From: Micromonospora sp. NBC_01699
GTDB lineage: Bacteria; Actinomycetota; Actinomycetes; Mycobacteriales; Micromonosporaceae
Reading direction: 5' to 3'
Assembly (NCBI RefSeq): GCF_036250065.1
Contig: NZ_CP109199.1
Location: 7,128,001 to 7,192,000, forward strand
Length of the DNA: 64,000 nucleotides
A program made the translations under genes and the position numbers. The notes beneath the pieces were generated by a model. The model saw only the letters and a list, made by a program, of their open reading frames with translations, was not told the origin of the DNA and did not search any database. This document shows, in pieces, positions 1-9,704 of this stretch. Position 1 is the first letter of the stretch; each line of letters starts with the position of its first letter.

Positions 1-1266
1 GTGCTGGCCGTCGACCCGCGTACCGGGGAGACGCAGGTGCACGCCGAGCTGGCCGATCCGCGCTGGGTGGAGCCGGTCGCCGGTACGCCCAGGCACCTGC
101 CCGACGGCCGGGTGCTGGTCGGCGGCGAGCTGGCCCACGACGGTTACGACGCGCGCTGCCTGTTCGCCGACGGCACCCTGCTCACCCCGCCGTCGCTCTA
201 CGTCCGCCGGGTGGTCGGCCCGCTGCCGGCCGGACCGGGCGTAACCGACCTGCTGGTCGAGGCGAGCGACGGCGAGCCCAGCCAGCAGCACCTGTTCCGG
301 GTCCGGACGGCGATCGGCGGCGGGGTCGAGTCGCGCCGGCTGACCGCCGATCCGGGCTGGCACACCGGCGTCGTCGGCGGCGACGTGCTGGTGGTCGGTA
401 CCGCCTCCCTGGACCACGCCGGGACCCGGTGGGCCGTCTGGCAGGGCGACCGCGAGCTGGGCACGCTGGTCTCGCTGGCGGCTAACCCGCCGTACGCGCC
501 TCGGCCGGTGCTGGAGCGGGTCACCGACCGCCGGCTGCCGACGGCCGTGCTGTACCCGCGCAGCCACGTCGCCGGCCGCCGGCTGCCGGTGCTGGTGGAC
601 GTCTACGGCGGGCCGGGGCACCAGGAGGTGCTGGCCGCCCGGTCCAGGTGGCTGGAGCGGCAGTGGTGGGCCGACGCCGGGTTCGCCGTGGTCACGATCG
701 ACAACCGGGGTACGCCGGGCGTGGCGCCCTCGTTCGAGAAGGTGATCCACCGGCGGCTCGCCGACGTGATCCTGCTCGACCAGGTGGACGCGTTGACCGC
801 GCTCGCCGGCAAGCACCCGGACCTGGACCTCGGCCGGGTGGCGATCCGTGGCTGGTCGTTCGGGGGCTGGCTGGCGGCGTTGGCCGCGCTCTGCCGCCCC
901 GACCTGTTCCGCTGTGCCATCGCCGGGGCGCCGGTGACCGACTGGTCCCTCTACGACACCGCGTACGTCGAGCGGTATCTCGGCCTGCCGGACGACAGCC
1001 CGGAGGTGTACGCCCACCACTGCCTGTTGGACGTCGCCGGTGAGCCGCCGGTGACGCCGGACGACGCCCGGCCGATGCTGCTGGTGCACGGGATGGTCGA
1101 CGACAACGTGGTGGCCGCGCACACGCTGCGCCTGTCGGCGGCGATGCTGGCGACCGGCCGCCCGCACGCGGTGATCCCGTTGACCGGTGCCACCCACATG
1201 GCGGCGGACGGGGCGGCCGAGCGGCTGCTCCGGCTGGAACTCGACTTCCTCCGCCGGCACCTGTGA
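1..1266 (+). CDS. S9-family prolyl oligopeptidase / dipeptidyl peptidase, 5' end cut by window
   Basis: C-terminal 421 residues of a serine peptidase of the prolyl oligopeptidase/DPP-IV family, which cleaves short peptides. The alpha/beta-hydrolase domain fills the second half. The nucleophile motif GWSFGGW has its Ser near residue 286, the acidic residue is in HGMVDDN (Asp near 367), and the His is in ATHMA (near 399). The first 170 residues look like the last blades of the N-terminal beta-propeller. Family members usually have about 650-720 residues, so the true start lies upstream of the window and the GTG at base 1 is not a real start. No signal peptide is visible in the part present. It converges on a peptide-uptake ABC operon, which fits a role in peptide use, but the two are separate transcription units. 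Confidence 0.9.
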   Translation: MLAVDPRTGETQVHAELADPRWVEPVAGTPRHLPDGRVLVGGELAHDGYDARCLFADGTLLTPPSLYVRRVVGPLPAGPGVTDLLVEASDGEPSQQHLFRVRTAIGGGVESRRLTADPGWHTGVVGGDVLVVGTASLDHAGTRWAVWQGDRELGTLVSLAANPPYAPRPVLERVTDRRLPTAVLYPRSHVAGRRLPVLVDVYGGPGHQEVLAARSRWLERQWWADAGFAVVTIDNRGTPGVAPSFEKVIHRRLADVILLDQVDALTALAGKHPDLDLGRVAIRGWSFGGWLAALAALCRPDLFRCAIAGAPVTDWSLYDTAYVERYLGLPDDSPEVYAHHCLLDVAGEPPVTPDDARPMLLVHGMVDDNVVAAHTLRLSAAMLATGRPHAVIPLTGATHMAADGAAERLLRLELDFLRRHL

Positions 1267-1267
1267 G

Positions 1268-1304
1268 CGGTCGGGGAGGAGCCCGGGTGGCCCCTCCCCG
1301 ACCG
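1268..1304. terminator. Bidirectional hairpin terminator between convergent genes
   Basis: A perfect 12-bp stem (1268-1279 with 1293-1304) and a 13-nt loop sit two bases after the S9 peptidase stop and seven bases before the end of the opposing substrate-binding protein gene. There is no T tract, which is usual for actinobacterial hairpin terminators. Confidence 0.75.
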
Positions 1305-1311
1305 GGTACGC

Positions 1312-3069
1312 CTACTTGGCGTGGGCGTTGTAGAGCACGTGGGTGCCGATGACCTCGGAGAAGAAGACCCCACCGACCTTCGAGCCGACCACACCGGTGA
1401 AGTACGCCCGGAACAGCGGCACCACCGGCACGTACTTCTCATTGATCAGCTGGTCGATCTCGGCCCATTTCGGTCCGGCCGTACCGTCCGGCAGCAGGCT
1501 CGCCTCGTCGATGCGCTGGTTGACCTCGTCGGAGTTGAAGTACGACACGTTCGAGTTGCCCTTCGGGCCGAGGGTGCGGCCGTCCCAGAGGACCGGGATG
1601 GTGGAGGCCGCGCTGGGCCAGTCGGCGCCCCAGTTGGAGATGTAGATGTCGTACTCGTTGCCCCGGGTGCGGGCGGTCGGGTTGTGCTGGGTTGTATCGA
1701 CGGTCTTCACCACGACCTCGAAGCCGGCCTTCTCCAGGCTCTCCTTCACGACCGGGGCGGTGACCTGGCCGAAGGCATTGCTGCGGGCCATGAAGACAAG
1801 CTTGATCTTCTGTCCGCCGAGCAGTTCCCTCGCCTTCTCCGGGTTGCCGTTCGGGCCGCCGTCCCACGGGTTGGGGTAGTTCTTCCAGCCGATCGTGTTG
1901 TCGGCGAGCAGGGTGTTGGTGACCCGGCCACCGGCGTCACCGCCCTGGGTGAGCACGATGCCCTGCTTGTCGATCGCGTACGCGATGGCCTTGCGGATGT
2001 TGATGTCGGTGATCCGCTCGTTGTTGATGCTGAGGTAGTGCACGAACGGCTGCGGCGCGGAGATGGTCCGTTCCCTCAGGGCCGGGTTGTTCAACACCTG
2101 GTTGACCAGCGCCTGCGGGGCGCCGTCGCTGCTGATCGCGTACGCGTCGTCAGCGGCGTCGGCGATGATCCGTTCGGTCTGCGCGGTGTCGTCCGGGCCG
2201 AGTTCCCAGACAAAACTGTCCGGGTAGTCGTGCCGCAGCGGGTCGGTCTCGGCCTTCCAGTGCGGGTTGCGCTCCAGCACCAGCCGGGTGTCCCTGAGGT
2301 ACTCCTTGATCTTGTACGGGCCGGAGGAGAAGATCCGGCGGTCGTACTCGGTCCTGGTGTCCTTTGCCTGCGGCACCGGCGCCGTGGTCGGCAGGGAGGC
2401 CGCGAACGGCAGGTCGCAGTGCGGCTTGGCGAACGTGAAGACCAGGGTACGGTCGTCCGGCATGGTCAGCCCCGGCACGGCGGTGCTGCCGGAGGTGTAC
2501 GGCCCCTTGTAGGTCGCGTTGTAGGACTTGTTGTCGGCCAGCCACTCCTGGATGTACGTCGGACCGCCGTCGATCGACTCCTCGAACGAGCGGGCGATGC
2601 CGTACGCGACATCGGCCGCCTTGACGTCCGTACCGTCCTCATACTTGACGCCCTGCTTGATCTTGTACTCCCAGACCTTGCAGTCGCCGTTGACATCCCT
2701 GCCGGGCGTCTCGGCGAGGTCACCAACCAGGGTGAGTTTGCCCTTGCCATCCTCGCGGAACTGGGTCAGCGTCCGGACCAGCAGGTGCTCGGCGGCCATC
2801 GCGCCCACGAGATAGGTGCGCTGCGGGTCGAGGTGCTCGAAGTCCTGCTGCACGATGGTCCGGATGGTGCCGCCCCGCTTGGCGCCGGCGATCGCCGGCG
2901 CCGGTCCCTGCGACTCCTTCGGGTCGGTGGCGATGGCACTGGTCTGCTGCCGGGTGCTGCCGTCATCGGGCCCTGCGTCGGTGTCCCCGGTGTTCTCCGA
3001 GCATGCCGCCAGCGCCGAGGCCAGCAGCAGCGCGACGCCCGTCACGGCCACCGCACGTCCTGTTCTCAT
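1312..3069 (-). CDS. ABC transporter substrate-binding lipoprotein, family 5 (dipeptide/oligopeptide)
   Basis: 585-residue extracellular solute-binding protein that captures peptides and delivers them to the adjacent permeases. The ATG at 3069 was chosen because GGGAGGA lies 8 bases upstream and the protein then begins with a lipoprotein signal ending in the lipobox LAAC (Cys near 23), followed by an acidic Ser/Thr-rich linker. The body shows the SBP_bac_5 pattern, with a segment TIRTIVQQDFEHLDPQRTY near the start and a YAIDKQGIV segment later. It is the last gene of the operon, separated from the permease upstream by 116 bases that contain a small TGGAGG/CCTCCA hairpin (3097-3117). That hairpin may allow separate expression of the binding protein. 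The opp-like name is by layout; the substrate is not shown. Confidence 0.93.
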   Translation of the reverse strand: MRTGRAVAVTGVALLLASALAACSENTGDTDAGPDDGSTRQQTSAIATDPKESQGPAPAIAGAKRGGTIRTIVQQDFEHLDPQRTYLVGAMAAEHLLVRTLTQFREDGKGKLTLVGDLAETPGRDVNGDCKVWEYKIKQGVKYEDGTDVKAADVAYGIARSFEESIDGGPTYIQEWLADNKSYNATYKGPYTSGSTAVPGLTMPDDRTLVFTFAKPHCDLPFAASLPTTAPVPQAKDTRTEYDRRIFSSGPYKIKEYLRDTRLVLERNPHWKAETDPLRHDYPDSFVWELGPDDTAQTERIIADAADDAYAISSDGAPQALVNQVLNNPALRERTISAPQPFVHYLSINNERITDINIRKAIAYAIDKQGIVLTQGGDAGGRVTNTLLADNTIGWKNYPNPWDGGPNGNPEKARELLGGQKIKLVFMARSNAFGQVTAPVVKESLEKAGFEVVVKTVDTTQHNPTARTRGNEYDIYISNWGADWPSAASTIPVLWDGRTLGPKGNSNVSYFNSDEVNQRIDEASLLPDGTAGPKWAEIDQLINEKYVPVVPLFRAYFTGVVGSKVGGVFFSEVIGTHVLYNAHAK

Positions 3070-3185
3070 CAGTCGGTCCTCCCGTTTCGACTCCGATGGA
3101 GGAAAACTGCGCCTCCACCGTTGGTTGACAGAACTTTCTTTCGGGCAACGGGCAGCGAGCGGCGACAATCGCGACGCCGGCCGGG

Positions 3186-4181
3186 TCAGCCCAGTCGTAC
3201 TCGCGGGTCGATCACCGCGTAGAGCGCGTCGACCAGCACGTTCGCGGCCACGATGAAGACCGCGGCGAGCAGCACGGTGGCCATCACCACCGGCATGTCG
3301 AGGTTGATCGCGGCGTTCAGCGACGCCTTGCCCAGGCCGGTGAAACCGAAGATGGTCTCGGTGATCACCGTCCCGCCCAGGTAGGCGCCGAGGTCCAGCC
3401 CGGCGATGGTGACGATCGGGGTGATCGCCGCCCGGAGCGCGTGCCGGCCGTACACGGTGACCTTCGGCAGGCCCTTGGCCCTGGCCGTACGGACGAAGTC
3501 CTCGGTGAGCGTCTCCAGCATCTGGGCCCGGGACAGCCGGGCGTACGAGGCCGAGTTGAGGAAGCCGAGCGCGAGCCAGGGCAGGATCATCGCGCTCGCC
3601 CAGGCCAGCGGGTTCTCCGTGATCGGCACGTAGCGCGGGTAGCCGAGCCAGCCGGTCTCGTAGACGAAGACAATCAGCAGCAGCGGCCCGAACAGCAGGA
3701 TCGGCATGGACGCGCCGACCAGCGAGAAGCCGACCGCCAGCCGGTCGAACACGGTCCCCCGGCGCAGCGCCGAGATCATCCCGACCGAGACCCCGATCAG
3801 CAGCCAGACCACCGCCGCCCCGGCGACCAGGCTCAGCGTCACCGGCAGGGTGCGCCCGACGATCCGCGACACCGGCTCGTCGTTGCGGAAGGAGAACCCC
3901 AGGCAGGGACGCGGGCAGTCGCGGGCGGCGGCACCCTCGCCGATCGTACGACCGGCGAAGATCCCCTTCATGAACGCGCCGTACTGCTGCGGCACCGGCA
4001 CGTCCAGGCCCATCCGGCGCTCGATCATCTCCAGCCGTTCGGGGCTGCACACCTTGCCGTTGCCGCACATCAACTCGGCCGGGTTGTTCGGTACGGCGAA
4101 GAAGAGTCCGAAGGTCAGCACGCTGACGGCGAACAGCGTGCTCACCGCGAGCAGCAGCTTCCGGACGAAGAAACGGAACAT
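3186..4181 (-). CDS. ABC transporter permease, OppB/DppB type
   Basis: 331-residue inner-membrane permease of the BPD_transp_1 family, the first of the two membrane subunits of the peptide importer. It has the usual N-terminal helix (FVRKLLLAVSTLFAVSVLTF), a periplasmic loop of about 80 residues, and then a core of five helices. The coupling EAA-type loop reads FVRTARAKGLPKVTVYGRHA in the second half and contacts the ATPases. Length and layout match DppB/OppB. The two Cys pairs in the periplasmic loop (CGNGKVC and CPRPC) are a small oddity. It starts 12 bases after the end of the OppC-like gene and is part of the same leftward operon. Confidence 0.93.
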   Translation of the reverse strand: MFRFFVRKLLLAVSTLFAVSVLTFGLFFAVPNNPAELMCGNGKVCSPERLEMIERRMGLDVPVPQQYGAFMKGIFAGRTIGEGAAARDCPRPCLGFSFRNDEPVSRIVGRTLPVTLSLVAGAAVVWLLIGVSVGMISALRRGTVFDRLAVGFSLVGASMPILLFGPLLLIVFVYETGWLGYPRYVPITENPLAWASAMILPWLALGFLNSASYARLSRAQMLETLTEDFVRTARAKGLPKVTVYGRHALRAAITPIVTIAGLDLGAYLGGTVITETIFGFTGLGKASLNAAINLDMPVVMATVLLAAVFIVAANVLVDALYAVIDPRVRLG

Positions 4182-4193
4182 CGTCGCCGCCCC

Positions 4194-5207
4194 CTACCGG
4201 GTCGACTTCGGGTCGAGCGCGTCGCGCAGCGCGTCACCGAAGAGGTTGAAGGAGAGCACGAGCAGGAACAGCGTGGTGCCGCCGACGATGGTGAAGGTCG
4301 GCACCTCGCGGATGAAGTCGACGCTGTCGCTGATCAGCCGACCCAGGTCCGGGGTGGGTTCGAGGATGCCGATGCCGAGGAACGACAGCGCCGCCTCGGC
4401 GGTGATCAACGCCGGTACGTTCAGCGAGAAGGTGACCAGGATCGGCGCCCACAGGTTCGGCAGCAGTTGCCGGAACAGGATGTGCCCGAGCCCCGCCCCG
4501 GCCGCACGGGCCGCCTCGACGAACTCCCGTTCGCGCAGCGACAGCACCTGCCCCCGGACCAACCGGGCGGTGTAGGTCCAGTTGAACAGCACGAAGATGA
4601 CGATCAGCAGCATCGGCCGGAACCAGGTCGCCTCGGCGTCGCGTACGCCGTAGAACTGGTTGACCGCTACCGGGATGAACGCGAAGCAGAAGATGAAGAA
4701 CGGGAACGCCATGGTCAGGTCGATGAACCAGGTCAGTACGGCGTCGACCCGGCCGCCCAGGTAACCGGCGACCACCCCGACCAGAATGCCGAGCCCGATG
4801 GTGAGCAGGGCGGCGGTGAACGCCACCAGCAGCGACGTACGCAGCCCGTAGACGAGTTGGATGAAGATGTCCCGGCCCACGTTGGGCTGGATCCCGAGCC
4901 AGTGTTCGGCGTCCACCCCGGCGTAGCCGAGCGGGAAGCCGTTGCGGTCCAGCCGTTCCGGGAACCGCTCCAGCGGGCCCTTGCCATACAGCCGTTCGAC
5001 CAGCGGCGCGGCGAGCGCCAGCAGGACGAAGAAGAGCAGCGCGCCGCCGCTGGCCATGCCGACCCGGTCGCGGCGCAGCCGCAGCCAGGCGAGCTGCCCC
5101 GGCGAGCGACCGACGAACTCCCTCGCCCCGGCCCGTACGGCACCCGGTTCCAGCCCGCCGGCCCCCTCGACCACGGCCGCCTGTGCGACCACCGGTTGCT
5201 CGCTCAT
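4194..5207 (-). CDS. ABC transporter permease, OppC/DppC type
   Basis: 337-residue permease, the partner of the OppB-like subunit. The ATG at 5207 is the best start: it forms an ATGA overlap with the stop of the ATPase gene upstream, and the protein then begins [11 protein letters not shown] with a cytoplasmic tail before the first helix ([20 protein letters not shown]). The N-terminal OppC_N domain, five further helices and the EAA loop ([19 protein letters not shown]) are all present. A longer reading without the overlap is possible but would not look like the family. The protein acts in the cytoplasmic membrane as a heterodimer with the preceding permease. Confidence 0.93.
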   Translation of the reverse strand: MSEQPVVAQAAVVEGAGGLEPGAVRAGAREFVGRSPGQLAWLRLRRDRVGMASGGALLFFVLLALAAPLVERLYGKGPLERFPERLDRNGFPLGYAGVDAEHWLGIQPNVGRDIFIQLVYGLRTSLLVAFTAALLTIGLGILVGVVAGYLGGRVDAVLTWFIDLTMAFPFFIFCFAFIPVAVNQFYGVRDAEATWFRPMLLIVIFVLFNWTYTARLVRGQVLSLREREFVEAARAAGAGLGHILFRQLLPNLWAPILVTFSLNVPALITAEAALSFLGIGILEPTPDLGRLISDSVDFIREVPTFTIVGGTTLFLLVLSFNLFGDALRDALDPKSTR

Positions 5208-6184
5208 GCCAGGTCCCCCTGCTCCGGGAAGTGGCAGGCGGTGAGCTGCCGGCCGCCGTCGCGTTCGACGAGTTCGGGTTCGGTCGACGCGCAGATCTCC
5301 CGCGCCTTCCAGCACCGGGTCCGGAACCGGCACCCCGACGGCGGGTCCAGCGGGGTCGGTACGTCACCGGTGAGCCGGATCCGCCCGGTCGGGCCCAGCC
5401 GGTTGACGTCCGGGATGGCCGACAGCAGCGCCCGCGTGTACGGATGCTGCGGCCGGGTGTAGATGTCGGCCCGGTCGCCGATCTCGACGATCTTTCCGAG
5501 GTACATCACCGCTACCCGCTGGCAGAAGTGCCGGACCACGGCGAGGTCGTGGGCGATGAAGACGAAGCCGAGGTCCAGTTCCCGCTGCAACCGCCGGAGC
5601 AGGTTGATCACCTGCGCCTGGATCGACACGTCCAGCGCGGAGACCGGCTCGTCGGCGACGATCAGCTTCGGTCGCAGGGCCAGTGCTCGGGCGATTCCGA
5701 TCCGTTGCCGCTGCCCGCCGGAGAACTCGTGCGGGTAGCGGTTGTAGTGCTCCGGGTTCAGCCCGACCAGTTCCAGCAGTTCGCGTACCCGGTTGCGGAT
5801 CCCGCCGGGCGGGGAGATCCGGTTGACCTGCAACGGCATCGCCACTATCCGACCGACCGTGTGCCGGGGGTTCAGCGAGGCGAACGGGTCCTGGAAGATG
5901 ATCTGGAGGTCCTGGCGGAGCGGGCGCAGCGCACCCCGTCGGAGGTGGGTGATGTCCCGCCCCTCGAAGGTGATCCGGCCACCGCTGGGCTCGGTCAGCC
6001 GGACCAGCATCCGACCGGTGGTGGTCTTGCCGCAGCCGGACTCACCGACCAGGCCGAGCGTCTCGCCGGCGCGTACCTCGAAGTCGACGCCGTCGACCGC
6101 GCGGACCGACGCCGGGGAGCGCCAGCCGCCGCGTACCGGGAAGTGCTTGGTCAGGCCCTCCACCCGCAGCAACGGCTCGGTCAT
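5204..6184 (-). CDS. Peptide ABC transporter ATP-binding protein, OppF/DppF type
   Basis: 326-residue ATPase powering peptide import. Walker A is GESGCGKTT (about residues 50-58), the signature is FSGGQRQR, and Walker B is [12 protein letters not shown]. The C-terminal oligo_HPY region carries four cysteines (GCRFRTRC, then C in REIC, then ACHF), the usual DppD/DppF iron-sulfur-type arrangement. Both ends use four-base ATGA overlaps with the neighbouring operon genes, indicating translational coupling. It pairs with the OppD-like ATPase encoded just upstream. Confidence 0.94.
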   Translation of the reverse strand: MTEPLLRVEGLTKHFPVRGGWRSPASVRAVDGVDFEVRAGETLGLVGESGCGKTTTGRMLVRLTEPSGGRITFEGRDITHLRRGALRPLRQDLQIIFQDPFASLNPRHTVGRIVAMPLQVNRISPPGGIRNRVRELLELVGLNPEHYNRYPHEFSGGQRQRIGIARALALRPKLIVADEPVSALDVSIQAQVINLLRRLQRELDLGFVFIAHDLAVVRHFCQRVAVMYLGKIVEIGDRADIYTRPQHPYTRALLSAIPDVNRLGPTGRIRLTGDVPTPLDPPSGCRFRTRCWKAREICASTEPELVERDGGRQLTACHFPEQGDLA

Positions 6185-7245
6185 CGGTCGGCCCCCACGG
6201 CGGCGAGCTGTTCGGCGTACAGCCGTTGGCGCTCGGGCTCGGCCAGGTGGCAGGCGACCAGGTGGCCGCGCTCGGCGACCTGCCGCAACTCGGGGACCTC
6301 GGTGCGGGACCGGTCCCCGGTGCGGTCGGCGTGGCGGCAGCGCGGATGGAATGCACAGCCCGGCGGCAGGTTGATCGGGCTCGGCGGGTTGCCGGCGATC
6401 GGCACCAGGTCCGCGTCCGCCGCACCGCGCAACGACGGCACGCTGCCCAACAACCCCCAGGTGTACGGATGCTGCGGCCGGCGGAGCACCTGCTCGACGC
6501 TGCCGTGCTCGACCGCCCGTCCGCCGTACATCACCAGCACCTCGTGGGCCACCTGGCTGACCACCCCGAGATCGTGGGTGATCAGGATGATGGCGGAGTT
6601 GAACTCGGCTTGGAGATCGGCCAGCAGGTCGAGGATCTGGGCCTGCACGGTGACGTCGAGTGCGGTGGTCGGCTCGTCCGCGATCAGCAGGTCCGGGTCA
6701 TTGACCAGCGCCATCGCGATCATCGCACGCTGGCGCATGCCGCCGGAGAATTCATGTGGATACTGGTCGATCCGCTTGTCCGGCTGTGGAATGCCGACCC
6801 GGCCGAGCAGGTCGACCGACCGTTTGCGGGCCTCCCGCCGACTCGCGCCCGGATGGTGCACCCGGTACGCCTCGCCGATCTGCCGGCCGATCGAGTAGTA
6901 GGGATGCAGCGCGGAAAGCGGATCCTGGAAGATCATCGCCATGTCCCGCCCGCGCAGTCGGCGGATCTCCTCCTCCGGTCGGCCGACGACATCCCGCCCG
7001 CCGACCCGGATCTCGCCGCCGACCGTGGTCCGCCGAGGGTCGTGCAACCCGAGTACGGCGAGGCTGGTCACGCTCTTGCCGGAGCCCGACTCGCCGACGA
7101 TGCCGAGCGTGCGGCCACGGTCGACGGCGAACGAGACGCCGTCCACGGCGCGTACCACCCCGTCCGGGGTATCGAAGCTCACCCTGAGGTCGTGAACCCG
7201 CAGGTATGGACCGTCGTCCGCGCGCTGCCGGGGTGATCCGGACAT
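6181..7245 (-). CDS. Peptide ABC transporter ATP-binding protein, OppD/DppD type
   Basis: 354-residue ATPase, first gene of the leftward peptide-uptake operon. Walker A is GESGSGKSV, the signature [10 protein letters not shown], and Walker [13 protein letters not shown]. The C-terminal domain keeps GCAFHPRC and ACHL, but the third of the usual four cysteines is absent: the segment after the first pair reads [15 protein letters not shown]. The partner OppF-like protein has all four. A GAGGAG purine run ends one base before the ATG, closer than a usual ribosome binding site. The operon promoter must lie in the 441-bp region to the right. Confidence 0.93.
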   Translation of the reverse strand: MSGSPRQRADDGPYLRVHDLRVSFDTPDGVVRAVDGVSFAVDRGRTLGIVGESGSGKSVTSLAVLGLHDPRRTTVGGEIRVGGRDVVGRPEEEIRRLRGRDMAMIFQDPLSALHPYYSIGRQIGEAYRVHHPGASRREARKRSVDLLGRVGIPQPDKRIDQYPHEFSGGMRQRAMIAMALVNDPDLLIADEPTTALDVTVQAQILDLLADLQAEFNSAIILITHDLGVVSQVAHEVLVMYGGRAVEHGSVEQVLRRPQHPYTWGLLGSVPSLRGAADADLVPIAGNPPSPINLPPGCAFHPRCRHADRTGDRSRTEVPELRQVAERGHLVACHLAEPERQRLYAEQLAAVGADR

Positions 7246-7686
7246 GCTCCTCGACCGCCTCTCTCCACCCCCGCCGGCACTGGATCTCCGTTCGTCACAG
7301 CCGGTGAACCATGTGCGCGTCCCCGAGGGAAACCCGTGACGGGGTCAGAGGGCGAAACTAAGCTACGGATAGAGGACTGTCAGCCGGCAAACAGTAACGA
7401 CTCTGCATCGAGGACGGTCTTCGATCACCGTCCTAATTCAACCTAAATTAAACCGTTAACATAAGTGGCTGACCTGCTGACAACCCCCGACCGAACCGGC
7501 CGCCGAACCACCCGTAAACGGGATCGCGCGGACGGGATCGGATCGACCCACACCAACTCCACGACGTCCCCGACCTATGCTTGATCGCTACCGTACGTAA
7601 TGCCGTAACCGGCCGGGCGCCTGTGCGAGACTGGCAGCGAAACGTCGCTACGCGGCGCCGATCGCCGGGAGAAGTCGGAGGTGACC
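7246..7686. promoter_or_regulatory. Divergent control region of the peptide-uptake operon and the Uma2 gene
   Basis: 441 bases without a gene. The middle (7350-7465) is much richer in A and T than the surroundings, as expected for promoters, with TAATTC, CTAAATTAAAC and GTTAACATAAG stretches. It contains a perfect palindrome AGGACGGT / ACCGTCCT (7411-7418 and 7427-7434) with an 8-base spacer, a plausible repressor or activator site. I could not assign clear -35/-10 pairs. Confidence 0.5.
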
Positions 7687-8241
7687 ATGACCTCGGCACT
7701 GTTCGGACACGGCGGGCCATGGACCGAGGCGGACTACCTGGCACTCGGCGAAACCCCGGAACGGGTGGAACTCTTCGACGGGAGCCTCTACGTGACCCCG
7801 GCACCCACCCCCCGCCACCAGCACCTGTCCCGCCGGTTGGCCGGCGCCCTCGATCCGGGCGCCGAAACCGCCGGCCTGCACGTGCTGGAAGCGGTCAACG
7901 TCCGGCTCCGGCCGGGCCGGATGCCCATCCCGGACCTGGTCATCACCGGGGAGATCGACTTCGACGAGCCGGTTGTCGACGCCGCGGCCGTGCACCTGGT
8001 CTGCGAAATCCTCTCGCCGAGCAACGCGTCCACCGACCGGGTGCTGAAAATGCACTACTACGCCACCGCCGCCATCCCCTGGTACCTGCTGGTGGAGCAG
8101 GACACCGGCGCACTGCACCTGTACCGGCTCCGGGGCAGCCACTACGTCGAGCAGTCGGTGACCAAGCCCGGCGACATCCTGCACCTCACCGAACCGGTGA
8201 TCGCCGAGATCAACCCGACCGCACTGCTGCCCCGCCACTGA
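7687..8241 (+). CDS. Uma2-family (DUF820) endonuclease-fold protein
   Basis: 184 residues counted from the ATG at 7687, chosen because CGGAGG lies 5 bases upstream; an in-frame GTG two codons earlier overlaps that ribosome binding site. Uma2 proteins have a PD-(D/E)XK nuclease fold, are strongly amplified in cyanobacteria and some actinobacteria, and have no settled biological role. Visible motifs are the PDLVITGEI strand, the EILSPSN acidic strand, and DRVLKMHYYA with the lysine, followed by IPWYLLVEQD. These match the family catalytic pattern. It is monocistronic. A second, divergent Uma2 gene lies at 21778. Confidence 0.88.
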   Translation: MTSALFGHGGPWTEADYLALGETPERVELFDGSLYVTPAPTPRHQHLSRRLAGALDPGAETAGLHVLEAVNVRLRPGRMPIPDLVITGEIDFDEPVVDAAAVHLVCEILSPSNASTDRVLKMHYYATAAIPWYLLVEQDTGALHLYRLRGSHYVEQSVTKPGDILHLTEPVIAEINPTALLPRH

Positions 8242-8255
8242 TCGGCAATCTCGTT

Positions 8256-8261
8256 TAGGGT
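8256..8261 (+). promoter_or_regulatory. -10 box of a leaderless promoter for tldD
   Basis: TAGGGT ends 6 bases before the tldD ATG, so transcription should begin at or next to the start codon. No Shine-Dalgarno sequence is present. Confidence 0.6.
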
Positions 8262-8267
8262 CGGGTC

Positions 8268-9704
8268 ATGACCCACTTCGACGTGGCCACGGCCGCGGTG
8301 CAGGCAGCGCTGGACGCGGGCGCGCGCTACGCCGACGCACGGGTGATGCACCGGCGCTACGAGTCGATGTCCGCCCGCAACGGCGAGATCGAGCAACTCA
8401 CCCAGGACGAGGACGCGGGCATCGGCGTACGCGCACTGGTCGGGTCGAGTTGGGGCTTCTTCGCCGTACCCGAACTCTCCGACGCCGCCGCCCGCGCGGC
8501 CGGCACCCGCGCCGCGCGGATCGCCACGGCCAGCGCCCGCGTGCCCGGTCCCGCCGTCGACCTGGTCCCGACCGGCGGGCAGAGCGGCACCTGGGCCTCG
8601 GCCTGCGAGGCGGACCCGCTCTCGGTCGCCCTCGCCGACAAGGGCGACCTGCTGGTGCACGCGACCAAGCTCTCGCACGAGCACGGCGCGGACCTCGCCG
8701 AGGGGCGCTACCAGATCTGGGACACCAGCAAGTGGTTCGTCTCCAGCGAGGGACACCGGATCGACCAGCGCATCCGCGAGTGCGGCGCGGGCATCTCCGC
8801 CACCGTGATCGGCGACGGCGAGACCCAGCGCCGCTCCTACCCCAGCTACCGCGGCCAGTACGGCACCAGCGGCTGGGAGCTGATCGACTCGCTCGACCTC
8901 GGCGCGCACGCCGCCCGGATCGCCGAGGAGGCCCGCGAGCTGCTCACCGCGCCGATGTGCCCGTCCGGCGAGACGACCCTGATCCTCGGCGGCGAACAGC
9001 TCGCGTTGCAGATCCACGAGTCGGTCGGACACGCCATCGAACTCGACCGGATCCTCGGCTGGGAGGCCGCCTTCGCCGGCACCTCGTGGCTCGACCTCAA
9101 CCAGCTCGGCAGCCTGCGGTACGGCTCCGAGCTGATGAACATCACCATCGACCCGACCATCCCCGGCGCGCTGGGCAGCTTCGGCTTCGACGACGAGGGC
9201 ACCCCGGCGGCGAAACGCGACGCGGTCCGCGAGGGCCGCTGGGTCGGTGTCCTGGCCGGACGCGACTCGGCCGCCGTCGCCGGTCTCGACTACGCCGGCA
9301 GCGTGCGCTCCGACGGTTGGTCGCGGCTGCCGATGGTACGGATGACGAACGTCGGCCTGGAGCCGGGACCGCACAGCCTGGACGAGATCATCGACGCCAC
9401 CGACGACGGCATCCTGATGGACATCAACCGATCTTGGTCGATCGACGACAAACGGCTCAACTTCCAGTTCGGCTGCGAGGTCGGCTGGGAGGTCAAGAAC
9501 GGTCGACGGGGACGGATGCTGCGCAACCCCACCTACACCGGCATCGGGCCGCAGTTCTGGCGCTCGATGGACATGCTCTCCGGCGAGTCGATCGCCTGGG
9601 GAACCCCCAACTGCGGCAAGGGCCAGCCCGGCCAGATCGGCCACACCGGCCACCCGGCCGCACCGGCCCGCTTCACGAACGTACGGGTGGGGGTGCGCGG
9701 ATGA
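8268..9704 (+). CDS. tldD: TldD-like zinc metallopeptidase
   Basis: 478-residue member of the TldD/PmbA (U62) family. TldD carries the active zinc site and works as a heterodimer with TldE, degrading unfolded peptides and, in some hosts, trimming leader peptides of modified natural products. The zinc motif HESVGHAIELDR is intact near residue 250. The C-terminal domain contains the usual RMTNVGLEPG and GCEVGWEVKNG segments. The gene starts without a ribosome binding site behind a TAGGGT box, and its stop overlaps an 18-codon frame that leads into the partner gene. Confidence 0.92.
   Translation: MTHFDVATAAVQAALDAGARYADARVMHRRYESMSARNGEIEQLTQDEDAGIGVRALVGSSWGFFAVPELSDAAARAAGTRAARIATASARVPGPAVDLVPTGGQSGTWASACEADPLSVALADKGDLLVHATKLSHEHGADLAEGRYQIWDTSKWFVSSEGHRIDQRIRECGAGISATVIGDGETQRRSYPSYRGQYGTSGWELIDSLDLGAHAARIAEEARELLTAPMCPSGETTLILGGEQLALQIHESVGHAIELDRILGWEAAFAGTSWLDLNQLGSLRYGSELMNITIDPTIPGALGSFGFDDEGTPAAKRDAVREGRWVGVLAGRDSAAVAGLDYAGSVRSDGWSRLPMVRMTNVGLEPGPHSLDEIIDATDDGILMDINRSWSIDDKRLNFQFGCEVGWEVKNGRRGRMLRNPTYTGIGPQFWRSMDMLSGESIAWGTPNCGKGQPGQIGHTGHPAAPARFTNVRVGVRG

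Noticed and set aside
3441-5462. Long plus-strand frame across the peptide permease genes
   Set aside because: Composition is dominated by Arg, Gly, Gln and Asp from antisense codons of membrane proteins; no ribosome binding site and no family motif.
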